DNA of 13,524 bases, taken from positions 1 through 13,524 of the forward strand of contig JAJZSC010000026.1 in assembly GCA_021849995.1 (NCBI GenBank), written 5' to 3'. The stretch's first letter is position 1; each line of letters opens with the position of its first letter. A model generated the notes under the pieces. The model was not told the origin of the DNA. It made no database searches and saw nothing but the letters and a program-made list of their open reading frames with translations. This document shows positions 6,013 through 13,523 of the stretch, one piece after another. This stretch comes from Bacillota bacterium. GTDB taxonomy: Bacteria > Bacillota > Desulfitobacteriia > Desulfitobacteriales > Desulfitobacteriaceae. Both the position numbers and the translations under genes were made by a program.

Positions 6013-6380
6013 TACCCCATCATGCCACCACCGAAGCCACCCATCATTCCGCCGCCCATCATTCCGCCACCGCCCATCATGGAGTTATGCATTTCCTGCA
6101 TGCCAGGGCCGCCACAGCCTCCGGGAGCGATACCGGTTCCATTTTCCTGACGGTTCTTGTAAGCCTCATTCATGTTCTTCTTCATGGTATCACCTTGTTC
6201 TTTGGTGAGTTCCCCTGCTTCAACGTACTTGTCAACAACCTGTTTGCGGAGCTCAAACATCTGCTTGTAGATACCATCAATCTCCTGCTTTTGCTTGTCG
6301 GTAATGGCAGCATAGGCGGCAGGTACGGCAACAGCCAGTACCAGTACGGCCACCAAACCCATGATAAACTTTTTCTTCAT
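6003..6380 (-). CDS. Exported DUF2680 (YckD-like) protein with Met/Gly-rich tail
   Basis: A small exported protein, 125 residues from the chosen start. The ATG at 6378-6380 is preferred over the upstream TTG at 6410 because AAGGGGG precedes it and MKKK then opens a classical signal peptide, with likely cleavage after AYA (residue 24). The mature part ITDKQKQEIDGIYKQMFELRKQVVDKYVEAGELTKEQ... matches the DUF2680 family in outline: charged, helical and soluble. The tail is unusual: after a single Cys in GGCGGPG it consists of repeated MMGG blocks with 15 or so Met and Gly residues in tandem, which could bind soft metals such as copper or simply be flexible. The final codons lie in a heptamer repeat. 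The gene is monocistronic, with its own promoter and possibly the hairpin at 5849-5872 as terminator. Function is unknown. Confidence 0.82.
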   Translation of the reverse strand: MKKKFIMGLVAVLVLAVAVPAAYAAITDKQKQEIDGIYKQMFELRKQVVDKYVEAGELTKEQGDTMKKNMNEAYKNRQENGTGIAPGGCGGPGMQEMHNSMMGGGGMMGGGMMGGFGGGMMGYGL

Positions 6381-6439
6381 CTTAAAATCCCCCTTTAAGT
6401 TTTTTTGCAACGTTCTTATGAACCCTGCTCCTTAAGTTA

Positions 6440-6468
6440 ATTATATAATCTCCCTTTGACATTGTCTT
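6440..6468 (-). promoter_or_regulatory. Candidate promoter of the DUF2680 gene
   Basis: On the minus strand, AAGACA (6463-6468) and a perfect TATAAT (6440-6445) are spaced by 17 bp. Transcription would start near 6433, about 55 bp before the start codon. Confidence 0.55.
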
Positions 6469-6475
6469 GTCGGAA

Positions 6476-6495
6476 TTGTTACGGTTTCGTGACAA
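6476..6495. promoter_or_regulatory. Inverted repeat just upstream of the DUF2680 promoter
   Basis: TTGTTACG (6476-6483), four bases, CGTGACAA (6488-6495): eight pairs, one of them a mismatch at DNA level (G-U in RNA). It lies seven bases upstream of the -35 box, where activators usually bind. The T-run lies before rather than after the stem on the minus strand, so a terminator of dedA is less likely. Confidence 0.35.
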
Positions 6496-6506
6496 AAAGA
6501 ATATCT

Positions 6507-7154
6507 TTATTGGACTTTGGCGTTTCTTTTGGCCTGAACAAAATTAATCACGATGGGCAGCAAAGAGATGATGATAATACCCACGATTACCAGGGAAAAA
6601 TTATCTTTGACAACAGGTAAGTTACCAAAATAATAACCCAGGTACACAAAGGAAGAAACCCAGATTATCGCCCCGATTACATTGTAAAAAAGGAACCGCC
6701 AGTAAGTCATGGTGCCAACACCAGCCACAAAGGGTGCAAAAGTACGGATAATGGGAATAAACCTGGCAATGATTATAGTTTTACCGCCGTGTTTCTCATA
6801 AAACCTATGAGTCCGTTCAAGGTGCTCCTTGTTGAGGAAACGGACATTTTCCTTATTAAACACCTTCGGGCCAAAGTATTGTCCTATATGATAGTTAACC
6901 GTATCCCCCAGGATACCAGCAATGGTTAAAAGAAAAAATAACATCTCCGGATCCATGGCCCCGGTAGCAGCCAAGGCCCCGGCAGCAAAGAGCAGGGAAT
7001 CCCCGGGCAGAAAAGGCGTAACCACCAGGCCTGTCTCACAAAAAACGATAATAAAAAGAATCAGATAAGTCCATGTTCCATAATCCTTAATAAGAGTGCT
7101 CAAATAGTCGTCAAGGTTAAGAAAAATATCCACTACGCTGGCAAAAATCTCCAC
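6507..7154 (-). CDS. DedA-family membrane protein (probable polyprenyl-phosphate transporter)
   Basis: An integral membrane protein of 215 residues, normal for DedA/SNARE-associated proteins. Bacterial members have been shown to recycle undecaprenyl phosphate across the membrane for cell-wall synthesis, and others are linked to proton-motive force and drug resistance. Visible marks: FCETGLVVTPFLPGDSLLF (38-56) with E40 and D52, and IIARFIPIIRTFAPFVAG (128-145) with R131 and R137. These are the acidic and arginine residues essential in E. coli DedA proteins, in near-identical positions. Hydrophobic helices cover about 28-60, 70-85, 134-175 and 186-206. The start is GTG (7152-7154), seven bases after AGGAGG; the overlapping ATG is out of frame. 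An extended -10 promoter lies just upstream. No linked gene tells its specific role. Confidence 0.93.
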   Translation of the reverse strand: MEIFASVVDIFLNLDDYLSTLIKDYGTWTYLILFIIVFCETGLVVTPFLPGDSLLFAAGALAATGAMDPEMLFFLLTIAGILGDTVNYHIGQYFGPKVFNKENVRFLNKEHLERTHRFYEKHGGKTIIIARFIPIIRTFAPFVAGVGTMTYWRFLFYNVIGAIIWVSSFVYLGYYFGNLPVVKDNFSLVIVGIIIISLLPIVINFVQAKRNAKVQ

Positions 7155-7185
7155 ATTTCAACCTCCTGGTAATTAATCTACATCC

Positions 7186-7194
7186 ATTATACCA
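7186..7194 (-). promoter_or_regulatory. Extended -10 promoter of the dedA-family gene
   Basis: The minus strand reads TGGTATAAT: a perfect TATAAT with the TGn extension that compensates for a weak -35 box (only a T-run lies 17 bp upstream). It is located 32 bp before the GTG start. Confidence 0.6.
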
Positions 7195-7235
7195 AGGTTT
7201 ATGGAAATAAAAAACACCCCCAGAAAAATTAAGAA

Positions 7236-7254
7236 GATACCGTCAACCGGTATC
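7236..7254 (-). terminator. Terminator hairpin downstream of res
   Basis: GATACCG (7236-7242) and CGGTATC (7248-7254) form a seven-pair stem with a five-base loop. On the minus strand it is followed by TTCTTAATTTTT. It probably ends the mod-rhuM-res transcript before the dedA promoter. Confidence 0.6.
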
Positions 7255-7262
7255 CCCTTATT

Positions 7263-7288
7263 AACCCCCAGGAGGTATCCTAGGGGTT
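7263..7288 (-). terminator. Second hairpin downstream of res
   Basis: AACCCC pairs with GGGGTT and AGGA with TCCT around GGTA, with one mismatched pair (7263-7288). It stands 21 bp beyond the res stop and just before the next hairpin. There is no T-run right after it, so it may support the following terminator or protect the mRNA 3' end. Confidence 0.5.
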
Positions 7289-7309
7289 GTTATTGTCTAT
7301 AATCTACTT

Positions 7310-10270
7310 CTAAACGTTTTCAATAAATGTGTTAAAATCGTCAATCTCCTTAAATACAACATCATTATTCAGAGCTTCAAAATGTTTATATCCGCATTGG
7401 ATTTTCGCACTTTCAGTCGGACGTAAAGCTTCACTCATAATATTCGCCTTTGTTTCAAGAACAAAGTAGAGCTTCTCTTCGCCGTTTTTATCAATTAGTA
7501 CCGCCCAGTCCGGGTTGTAACTGCCAAGGGGTGTTGATATTTTGAATCGATTAGGTAGCTTAGCGTAGAGCTTCACGCTTTTGTTTTGCTCAAATTTCTG
7601 TGCGAAGCCTGCCTCATTATCTGAATCACAAATAACATATTCGTATAGCGATTTTTTGCTTTCGACCATGTTTTTTGAAATATAGCCAAATAGTTCGTCG
7701 TTATTAAATATCTCCTGCACATAGAATTCCTCATCACCTATTTTGGTGTATTTAATACCATCAACTATCATCAGCCTCATTTTAGCTGAGATGATTTTCG
7801 CCGTTTCATCCATATACTTCTGAGGATTCTTCTTGAACAAGTCTAATGTATCACTACGTTTCAAAATCGTAACGATAGTTCTTCGGGTAAGGTTGGTTTC
7901 ATTTTGCAAAAATGAAATTATATCTGGCAAGTTCTCTTTATGTTTAGAAACATAGACTGCAGTGCGGTCATTTTCTCTAACCACAACCCCTCCTGCTTCT
8001 ATGTCGAGTAAAGCTTTTGAATAAATTAACTTCGCCGACTCAACACTTAGGTTCCTCTGCATTTCAGAACAGCATTTTTCAATCAGTTCATCACTGTCAA
8101 AATCAACGGAATAGGTGGTTTTGTATTTTATTTTGTCCCAGAGCAGTTTAAAGTCATCATTTAAAAAAACCTGTTTATTAAGGCTGACCTTTTGCTTATC
8201 AGCATTATTCTTGATATTGAGATTGCCACTAACCTTTTTAGAGATATTGACAATAGCATTTCTACTTTGCTCATATTCGTGGGGTAACTCTAAAGTATTA
8301 TTTTTTAGTGCTGTTTTCAGCTTGTCAGTTACCTTGCCTTTGTTATCAATGTAGCCGTTTTGCTCATAAAAAGCATATAACTTTTCCGAGGCCTGCTGAC
8401 CTAAGTAAGATGTGCTACCGTCATTCTGTTGCACAGGAATATTGGCAAAGGTATGGGTTTCAATCACCCCAAATTTTATTCCTACTTCCTTTTCAATCTC
8501 GGATTGCAGGGCTTTGGCAAAGCTCTCATAACTCTCGTTAGCCATGACCGTAAGAGTGTTTATTTCAAAGCCCCGCAGTCGTTCACCGCTTTGGTTAACA
8601 CAAAGGCGAAGCCCACGCCCGATTTCCTGTCGTTTTTTAATATCCGATTTGGTTTCATTAAGGGTACATATCTGAAAAACATTGGGATTATCCCAGCCTT
8701 CACGCAAAGCAGAATGGGAGAAGATAAACCGCAGCTTGCTGTCAAAGCTCAGGAGCTTTTCCTTATCACGCATAATCAGGTTGTATGCATCATCATCGGC
8801 GGCAGTGTTTCCGTTGGTGTCCTTTAATACGCCCTTCTTGTCCTGCGAAAAATAACCGTTATGTACTCCATCTGCAGCGGTTTCCAGGTCGATATCCTTA
8901 AAGAGGGTGTTATATTTCGGTTTCCTGATTAAATCCAAATATTCTTCCTCAAATATTTTGGCATACTTGCCTTTTTGGGGGTTGCCCTCTTCATCATAAT
9001 AGCGGTAGTTTGCCACTTTATCTATGAAAAACAGGCTGAGTATCTTTATTCCGTGATAATTAAGCCGCAGTTCCTTGTCCAAATGCTCTTCAATGGTCTT
9101 TCGTATCTGCTGGCGCTTGATGGCTAGGTCGTCTATATCGCCCAAGGCAGACCCTATACGCAATATCTCGGAATTGCTGGTAAAGTCAACATACTCATTG
9201 CCTGCTTCACAGTATATTTCGTTAATGATATAACCCTCGTAAACCGCACGCCCGCCGGACTTATCATAAAGATCGTCACCACGCCGAACCGTCACTGTCT
9301 TGCGCTCAATTTTACCCCTGCTATGGATATCTATTTCGATTTTCGCAGTAATAGGTGACTTTTTATTTTCCACCGATAAAAGTTTTAAATACGCCTTATT
9401 ATGATAATGCTTAGATTCAAAAGCCGCAACTTCAATTTGTTTAACCAGACCCAACTCATATGCATCAACAGCATCAAGCTTATAAACCAGATTATGTTTG
9501 TCCACATGGGTTGCCGAGTATCGTAAGGTACAGAGGGGATTCAGTGATCTTATCGCTTCCTTTGATTTCGGCGTCGTGTCCACCGACTGAGGCTCGTCTA
9601 TGAAAACAAAGGGGCAAGTTTCGCGAATCAGCTCAATGGGCTTCATACCGTTTAATTTATCATTTGGGCGGTGGATTATGTTGGCCTTGTTTTCTTTGTC
9701 TGGATCGTCAAAGCTCTTGCGAAAAGCGTCAATGTTAATAACCATAATCTGAATGTTATCACTTACCGCAAAATTACGCACCTCTTCAAGCTTTTCGCTG
9801 TTATATAAGAAAAACTCATATATCCGATTATCGTATAGCCCCTTAAAATGCTCTTTGGTAATTTGCAGGGACTTGAAAACCCCCTCTTTAATGGCAATAG
9901 ACGGCACAACGATAATAAACTTGGAAAAACCGTAACTTTTATTTAGCTCAAAGATGGTTCGCAAATAAACGTAAGTCTTGCCCGTTCCCGTTTCCATCTC
10001 CACATCAAAGTCATATTGGCCGGCCCTCAGGCTCTTGGTCTGGGCGATACCGTTTCTAAGCTGCACTTCCCCAAGATTATTGAGAATATCCTCTTCATCA
10101 AGCTCTAGCTTGTTACCAACGCCATGCTCGGTGTCATACATCCCGATTTGCCCGGCATAAGCCGTAACGGTAAAGTTCGACTGCATAGGCGTCTGTCCTT
10201 TAAATAAATCTACAACGACGGCAACCGCCTGTTTCTGATATTCTAAATCTGCTTCAAATTTGAGTTTCAC
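7310..10270 (-). CDS. res: Type III restriction enzyme, Res (helicase/nuclease) subunit
   Basis: The ATP-dependent cleavage subunit of a Type III restriction-modification enzyme; with Mod it cuts unmodified DNA near pairs of recognition sites. The 986 residues match the family. N-terminal superfamily-2 helicase motifs: Q-like YQKQAV (11-16), Walker A GTGKT (95-99), motif II DEPQ (225-228), RYSATH motif III, and motif VI in QEIGRGLRL. The C-terminal PD-(D/E)xK nuclease has NPDW with D921 and the ETK box E939/K941. All catalytic residues are intact, so the protein looks functional. The start is GTG (10268-10270) after GAGGTGA. It follows the frameshifted rhuM remnant by 17 bp and is the last gene of the operon; two hairpins follow. 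DEPQ in place of DEAD is within the normal range for such enzymes. Confidence 0.95.
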   Translation of the reverse strand: MKLKFEADLEYQKQAVAVVVDLFKGQTPMQSNFTVTAYAGQIGMYDTEHGVGNKLELDEEDILNNLGEVQLRNGIAQTKSLRAGQYDFDVEMETGTGKTYVYLRTIFELNKSYGFSKFIIVVPSIAIKEGVFKSLQITKEHFKGLYDNRIYEFFLYNSEKLEEVRNFAVSDNIQIMVINIDAFRKSFDDPDKENKANIIHRPNDKLNGMKPIELIRETCPFVFIDEPQSVDTTPKSKEAIRSLNPLCTLRYSATHVDKHNLVYKLDAVDAYELGLVKQIEVAAFESKHYHNKAYLKLLSVENKKSPITAKIEIDIHSRGKIERKTVTVRRGDDLYDKSGGRAVYEGYIINEIYCEAGNEYVDFTSNSEILRIGSALGDIDDLAIKRQQIRKTIEEHLDKELRLNYHGIKILSLFFIDKVANYRYYDEEGNPQKGKYAKIFEEEYLDLIRKPKYNTLFKDIDLETAADGVHNGYFSQDKKGVLKDTNGNTAADDDAYNLIMRDKEKLLSFDSKLRFIFSHSALREGWDNPNVFQICTLNETKSDIKKRQEIGRGLRLCVNQSGERLRGFEINTLTVMANESYESFAKALQSEIEKEVGIKFGVIETHTFANIPVQQNDGSTSYLGQQASEKLYAFYEQNGYIDNKGKVTDKLKTALKNNTLELPHEYEQSRNAIVNISKKVSGNLNIKNNADKQKVSLNKQVFLNDDFKLLWDKIKYKTTYSVDFDSDELIEKCCSEMQRNLSVESAKLIYSKALLDIEAGGVVVRENDRTAVYVSKHKENLPDIISFLQNETNLTRRTIVTILKRSDTLDLFKKNPQKYMDETAKIISAKMRLMIVDGIKYTKIGDEEFYVQEIFNNDELFGYISKNMVESKKSLYEYVICDSDNEAGFAQKFEQNKSVKLYAKLPNRFKISTPLGSYNPDWAVLIDKNGEEKLYFVLETKANIMSEALRPTESAKIQCGYKHFEALNNDVVFKEIDDFNTFIENV

Positions 10271-10287
10271 CTGGTCTCACCTCACTG

Positions 10288-10506
10288 TTACTTCAATTCC
10301 TCAAGCTCTTTAATCTGCATGGCAGCTTCTTCATCAGCCCTTTGCACTCTACGCTGATTATATAGCTCATATTGCTGTAATGCCTTTTTCTCAGCCAGCT
10401 CCTTTGAGATTTTTCCGGCGTTTTGCAGAATCTCGCGCTCATTAAATCTCAAAAAGCCCTCTAAGGCTTTAGCCCAGAATTTGCCTTTTGGCTCTATCCT
10501 CGGCAT
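10288..10506 (-). pseudogene. Detached C-terminal part of the RhuM-like gene
   Basis: This 72-residue frame continues the upstream RhuM-like protein in the +1 frame. From about residue 10, FWAKALEGFLRFNEREILQNAGKISKELAEK matches the usual RhuM ending, which in complete relatives follows directly after the DYAEDRAKRQ segment found at the end of the upstream frame. The first nine residues are out-of-frame sequence overlapping that segment. The only ATG (10504-10506) has no ribosome site. It is therefore the severed tail of one gene, expressed only if ribosomes shift frame. The last third is Glu/Lys/Gln-rich and likely helical. Confidence 0.8.
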
Positions 10507-11281
10507 AATCTAGAAACATCGTGACTACACGGTTTAACTCGGTTAATTCTTCTCTAGTCAAATAGTTTTTAGCAATAGTGACATCGCCTTTTCTTATCTT
10601 AGTGCCCGAAAAGCTTGTCAAGCCCATATTATCCTTTGAAGCGTCAGCTCGTTCTATTATAAGCTCAGCAGCAGTGCGTCCATGTACCGAATAATGGAGT
10701 TTGTTTTGAACGGTGGCGAAAAAATCCTTTGTCAATCCTAAGGTAGGGTCATAGTCAACAGAAAGGGTATAAATATCTTTGACCTTTTGGTAAAAACGCT
10801 TTTCTGAAGTGCGAATATCACGAATACGTTCCAAAAGCTCATCAAAATAGTCAGCACCAAACTTTTTCGGGTTTTTCAGCCGCTCGTCATTCATAGCAAA
10901 GCCCTTTTTCATGTACTCCATAAGGACTCCACTGGCCCAACGCCTGAATTGATTGCCAATATGAGAACGCACCCTGTAACCAACCGCCAATATCATCTCA
11001 AGGCTGTAGTAATCAACATCTCTCGAAACCTCTCGATTACCCTCTTTTTGAACTATTCGGAATTTCCGAATAGTTGCTTTCGCCTCAAGCTCACCATCAT
11101 CAAAAATATGTTTAATATGCTCGTTTATCGTATTAACACCTTTTTGATAAAGCTGAGATATCTGCTTTTGATTAAGCCAAATTGTATCATCCTCGAAGAA
11201 AACATCTATCTTTGTCTTGCCATCCTCAGCCTGGTATATTAAAAGCTCACCTTTAGGGAAGTTATCAAATTCATTACTCAC
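10469..11281 (-). CDS. RhuM-family protein, truncated by a frameshift
   Basis: A RhuM-family protein (Virulence_RhuM domain), a group first named from a Salmonella pathogenicity island, of unknown biochemical role and often found in restriction-modification and other defence loci. Family members are roughly 330 residues; this frame gives 270 and ends in RAKRQILG. Residues 33-65, with IWLNQKQISQLY and INEHIKHIFDDGEL, look like a helix-turn-helix and suggest DNA binding. The central SRDVDYYSLEMILAVGYRVRSHIGNQFRRWA is diagnostic. The GTG start (11279-11281) is preceded by AAGGGGG, which follows the mod stop directly, so it is translated with mod. The remaining tail lies in another frame (10288-10506). 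The protein may still fold, as its N-terminal domains are complete, but the C-terminal piece is lost. Confidence 0.85.
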   Translation of the reverse strand: MSNEFDNFPKGELLIYQAEDGKTKIDVFFEDDTIWLNQKQISQLYQKGVNTINEHIKHIFDDGELEAKATIRKFRIVQKEGNREVSRDVDYYSLEMILAVGYRVRSHIGNQFRRWASGVLMEYMKKGFAMNDERLKNPKKFGADYFDELLERIRDIRTSEKRFYQKVKDIYTLSVDYDPTLGLTKDFFATVQNKLHYSVHGRTAAELIIERADASKDNMGLTSFSGTKIRKGDVTIAKNYLTREELTELNRVVTMFLDYAEDRAKRQILG

Positions 11282-11294
11282 TCAAATAACCCCC

Positions 11295-13256
11295 TTACAC
11301 CGTAACAAACTCATCAATGCCGGCTTGCTTGAGGGTCTCTTTGACATTGGTTTTAGCGGCGTCGTTCTTAAAGCCATTATCTTTAAACACGACCCGCATT
11401 GTTTCGGAGATAAGCTCTTGTTTAAGTTTAACAATATCATCAGCAAGTGCAGGAGTTATATCATCATCAAGGCAAATAACGAGAGCACCAAAGCCGATGG
11501 AATAAACCTTTTTGCCGTTAAATTCATATTCCTCAACTGGGAAGGTGAGGTCAATGCCGTATTTTAGCATGATTTCATAAACCACATCAAATTCGGTACG
11601 GCCTTCAACGTAGTTAGAAACCATATCATCAAGGGTTGTTTCTAAATTGTCGTAATCTGGATTCCATTTTTTAAGGTTGGAACTATCGAGTTTGAATACT
11701 TTGAAGCCAATGTCAAGACTAGAGGGGTCAACGGTATTCGTTTCGCCGTCAAGGGCCATTTGTCCATTTTGCTTTTCAACAATCCCGGTTTTTATCTCTT
11801 CACCTGCTCTTCGGATACGTTCTTTGCCGATTTCGCAGATATTCTTGTAACCGACTTTGTAGGCTTCGGTGTCCTCGCCGCAGGGCTCAGGAAGCTGCAC
11901 CATGATAAATTTGCGATTACCCCCGTCCTCGGCATTGAGCTGCATAACTGCGTGTGCGGTTGTAGCCGAACCAGAAAAAATATCAAGAACTATGCTAGTT
12001 TCTTCCACACTAACATTGACAAACCTTTTAATTAACTCAATTGGTTTCGGAAAGGAAAACAACTTGGTTCCAAAAATTTTTTCAACTTCTCCAGTTCCTC
12101 TTCTACTAGAAATATCCTTATCAATTTGTAGGGAGCGAATAACCTTTCCAGTATGTCTTGTCTTTTGAACTATCCTAAATTCACCTTCTTCAGTTCTGTA
12201 GCCTACAATTTCCCGATTCAATTCTTGGCTAGCCTTATTTTTACTCCATCTCCAAACACGCTGAATACCATCCTTTTTTGAAACAACTGGATAGACTTCA
12301 ATCCACCCATCTTTTTTTTCTAGCCCTATTTCATAAAAATCATTTTCTAATATATTTGAAGGATTTAAATAGAATGGGTAGAATAAATTCGGTCTAGTTT
12401 TAGGGTTGAATGCCACATTGCCATTATAAAGCGGATAAAGATTAAAAGGCCCTATTTCATCGATATATTTAAAATCCTTATTCTTTTCAGGCAACTGTTT
12501 TGTAATAGTTTCCATTGAATTTTTTGCATAAAAAAGAGCATATTCATGCATTTTTGCTATATGACCATAATCAATTGCACTAGGAGAAGAATTAATAACA
12601 AATACTCCTATAAAATTCTCTGAACCAAAAATTTCATCACATACTTTTCTAAGGTTATTAACCTCATTATCATCAATACTGATGAAGATGACCCCATCAT
12701 CACGTAATATATTCCTAGCAAGTCTCAAGCGTGGATACATCATGTTGAGCCAGTTAGTATGGTATCTTCCACTCGTTTCACTGTTGTTGGATATTCTGCT
12801 ACCATCCTCATTCTTCTGTCCAGTTAACCTCAAATAGTTCACCAAATTATCCTTATAGTAATCAGGGTAAACAAAATCCTTTCCAGTGTTGTAGGGCGGA
12901 TCAATATATATCATCTTGATTTTGCCATGGTAGGTCTTTTGCAATAGCTTTAATACTTCAAGGTTATCGCCCTCAAAATATAGGTTTTGAGTGGTATTCC
13001 ACTCCTTACTTTCTTCTTTGCATGGACGTAGCGTGCCGGTGGAGGGCGTTTGAGCAAGGCGTAATGCCCTGCCTTTGCCGTTCCATGTGAAGTTATAACG
13101 CTCATTGTCGGTTTCTATGTATTCACCCAGCACCGCTTGTAGCTTCTCAAAATCTATTTTGTCCTCGGTCACAATCTCCGGAAACAGAGTTTTAAGCTTT
13201 AACACGTTCTCTGAAATTATATCCAGAGTTTGCCCGTTGAGAATCTTTTCGTTCAT
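11295..13256 (-). CDS. mod: Type III DNA methyltransferase (Mod subunit)
   Basis: The modification and recognition subunit of the Type III system; it methylates adenine (N6) on one strand and supplies DNA specificity to Res. Starting at the ATG 13254-13256, which follows AAGGAGGAG at good spacing, it has 653 residues; an upstream in-frame extension to 13292 lacks a ribosome site. The order of motifs is that of beta-class methyltransferases: catalytic DPPY (119-122, in YIDPPYNTGKDF), then HTNWLNMMYPRL and DDGVIFISIDDNE, then a target-recognition region (about 218-398), then the SAM-binding DIFSGSATTAHA (425-436) and KFIMVQLPEP. All are intact. The recognition region is AT-rich, about 32% G+C over 12001-12720 by hand count, against about 43% over 12721-13140. 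No simple repeats that would allow phase variation were seen. The recognition site cannot be read from the sequence. Confidence 0.95.
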   Translation of the reverse strand: MNEKILNGQTLDIISENVLKLKTLFPEIVTEDKIDFEKLQAVLGEYIETDNERYNFTWNGKGRALRLAQTPSTGTLRPCKEESKEWNTTQNLYFEGDNLEVLKLLQKTYHGKIKMIYIDPPYNTGKDFVYPDYYKDNLVNYLRLTGQKNEDGSRISNNSETSGRYHTNWLNMMYPRLRLARNILRDDGVIFISIDDNEVNNLRKVCDEIFGSENFIGVFVINSSPSAIDYGHIAKMHEYALFYAKNSMETITKQLPEKNKDFKYIDEIGPFNLYPLYNGNVAFNPKTRPNLFYPFYLNPSNILENDFYEIGLEKKDGWIEVYPVVSKKDGIQRVWRWSKNKASQELNREIVGYRTEEGEFRIVQKTRHTGKVIRSLQIDKDISSRRGTGEVEKIFGTKLFSFPKPIELIKRFVNVSVEETSIVLDIFSGSATTAHAVMQLNAEDGGNRKFIMVQLPEPCGEDTEAYKVGYKNICEIGKERIRRAGEEIKTGIVEKQNGQMALDGETNTVDPSSLDIGFKVFKLDSSNLKKWNPDYDNLETTLDDMVSNYVEGRTEFDVVYEIMLKYGIDLTFPVEEYEFNGKKVYSIGFGALVICLDDDITPALADDIVKLKQELISETMRVVFKDNGFKNDAAKTNVKETLKQAGIDEFVTV

Positions 13257-13299
13257 TGTGTGACTCCTCCTTAACGGATGTAATGGTGCCATCTTTTAT

Positions 13300-13316
13300 A
13301 TGCTACTGTATAGCAT
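13300..13316. promoter_or_regulatory. Inverted repeat in the mod leader
   Basis: ATGCTA (13300-13305), five bases, TAGCAT (13311-13316): a perfect six-base inverted repeat about 45 bp upstream of the mod start and downstream of the candidate promoter. It could be an operator acting as a roadblock or a small RNA hairpin. The RhuM protein, if it binds DNA, is a conceivable ligand, without evidence. Confidence 0.35.
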
Positions 13317-13366
13317 TTCGAGGTAAAAGCGTATTGGTTTATCAATCTTTTTCATTCATTATATTA

Positions 13367-13396
13367 ACTGTATCTTAATTTTCTTTTAATAGTCAA
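13367..13396 (-). promoter_or_regulatory. Candidate promoter of the mod-rhuM-res operon
   Basis: On the minus strand TTGACT (13391-13396) and TACAGT (13367-13372) are spaced by 18 bp, matching 5 and 4 of 6 consensus bases. A nearby TATAAT closer to the gene is an alternative -10 box but lacks a good -35 box. Confidence 0.45.
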
Positions 13397-13523
13397 CCTT
13401 GGGCAACTCGTCCAGCATTTGTGCTAGATAGATTGCGCAATATACTATAATGTTATTAATCACGCTAGTTGACGGCAATATCGGAACCGAAAATGACGGG
13501 GGCGATTCCCGTTTATCACCGAC
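13386..13523 (-). other. Open frame running in from the right edge (doubtful gene end)
   Basis: A minus-strand frame is open from the window edge for 45 codons and ends with TAA at 13386-13388. Its translation shows no recognisable motif, though a gene end beyond the window is possible. The rest of the stretch 13257-13524 holds the mod leader, the promoter candidate, the short palindrome ATTGCGCAAT (13432-13441) and an ACGGG/CCCGT hairpin (13494-13510); no tRNA or other RNA gene could be made out. Confidence 0.15.

Noticed and set aside
6381..6410. A ten-residue N-terminal extension of the DUF2680 protein from a TTG
   Set aside because: There is no ribosome site before the TTG, whereas the internal ATG has AAGGGGG and opens a normal signal peptide.
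7310..10270. Loss of helicase function because motif II reads DEPQ rather than DEAD/DEAH
   Set aside because: Type III Res subunits normally vary at these positions, and the other helicase and nuclease motifs are intact.
13490..13520. A tRNA T-arm-like hairpin ACGGG-GGCGATT-CCCGT
   Set aside because: The loop lacks the TTC start, and no matching acceptor strand, anticodon arm or D-arm could be placed within 75 bases upstream.
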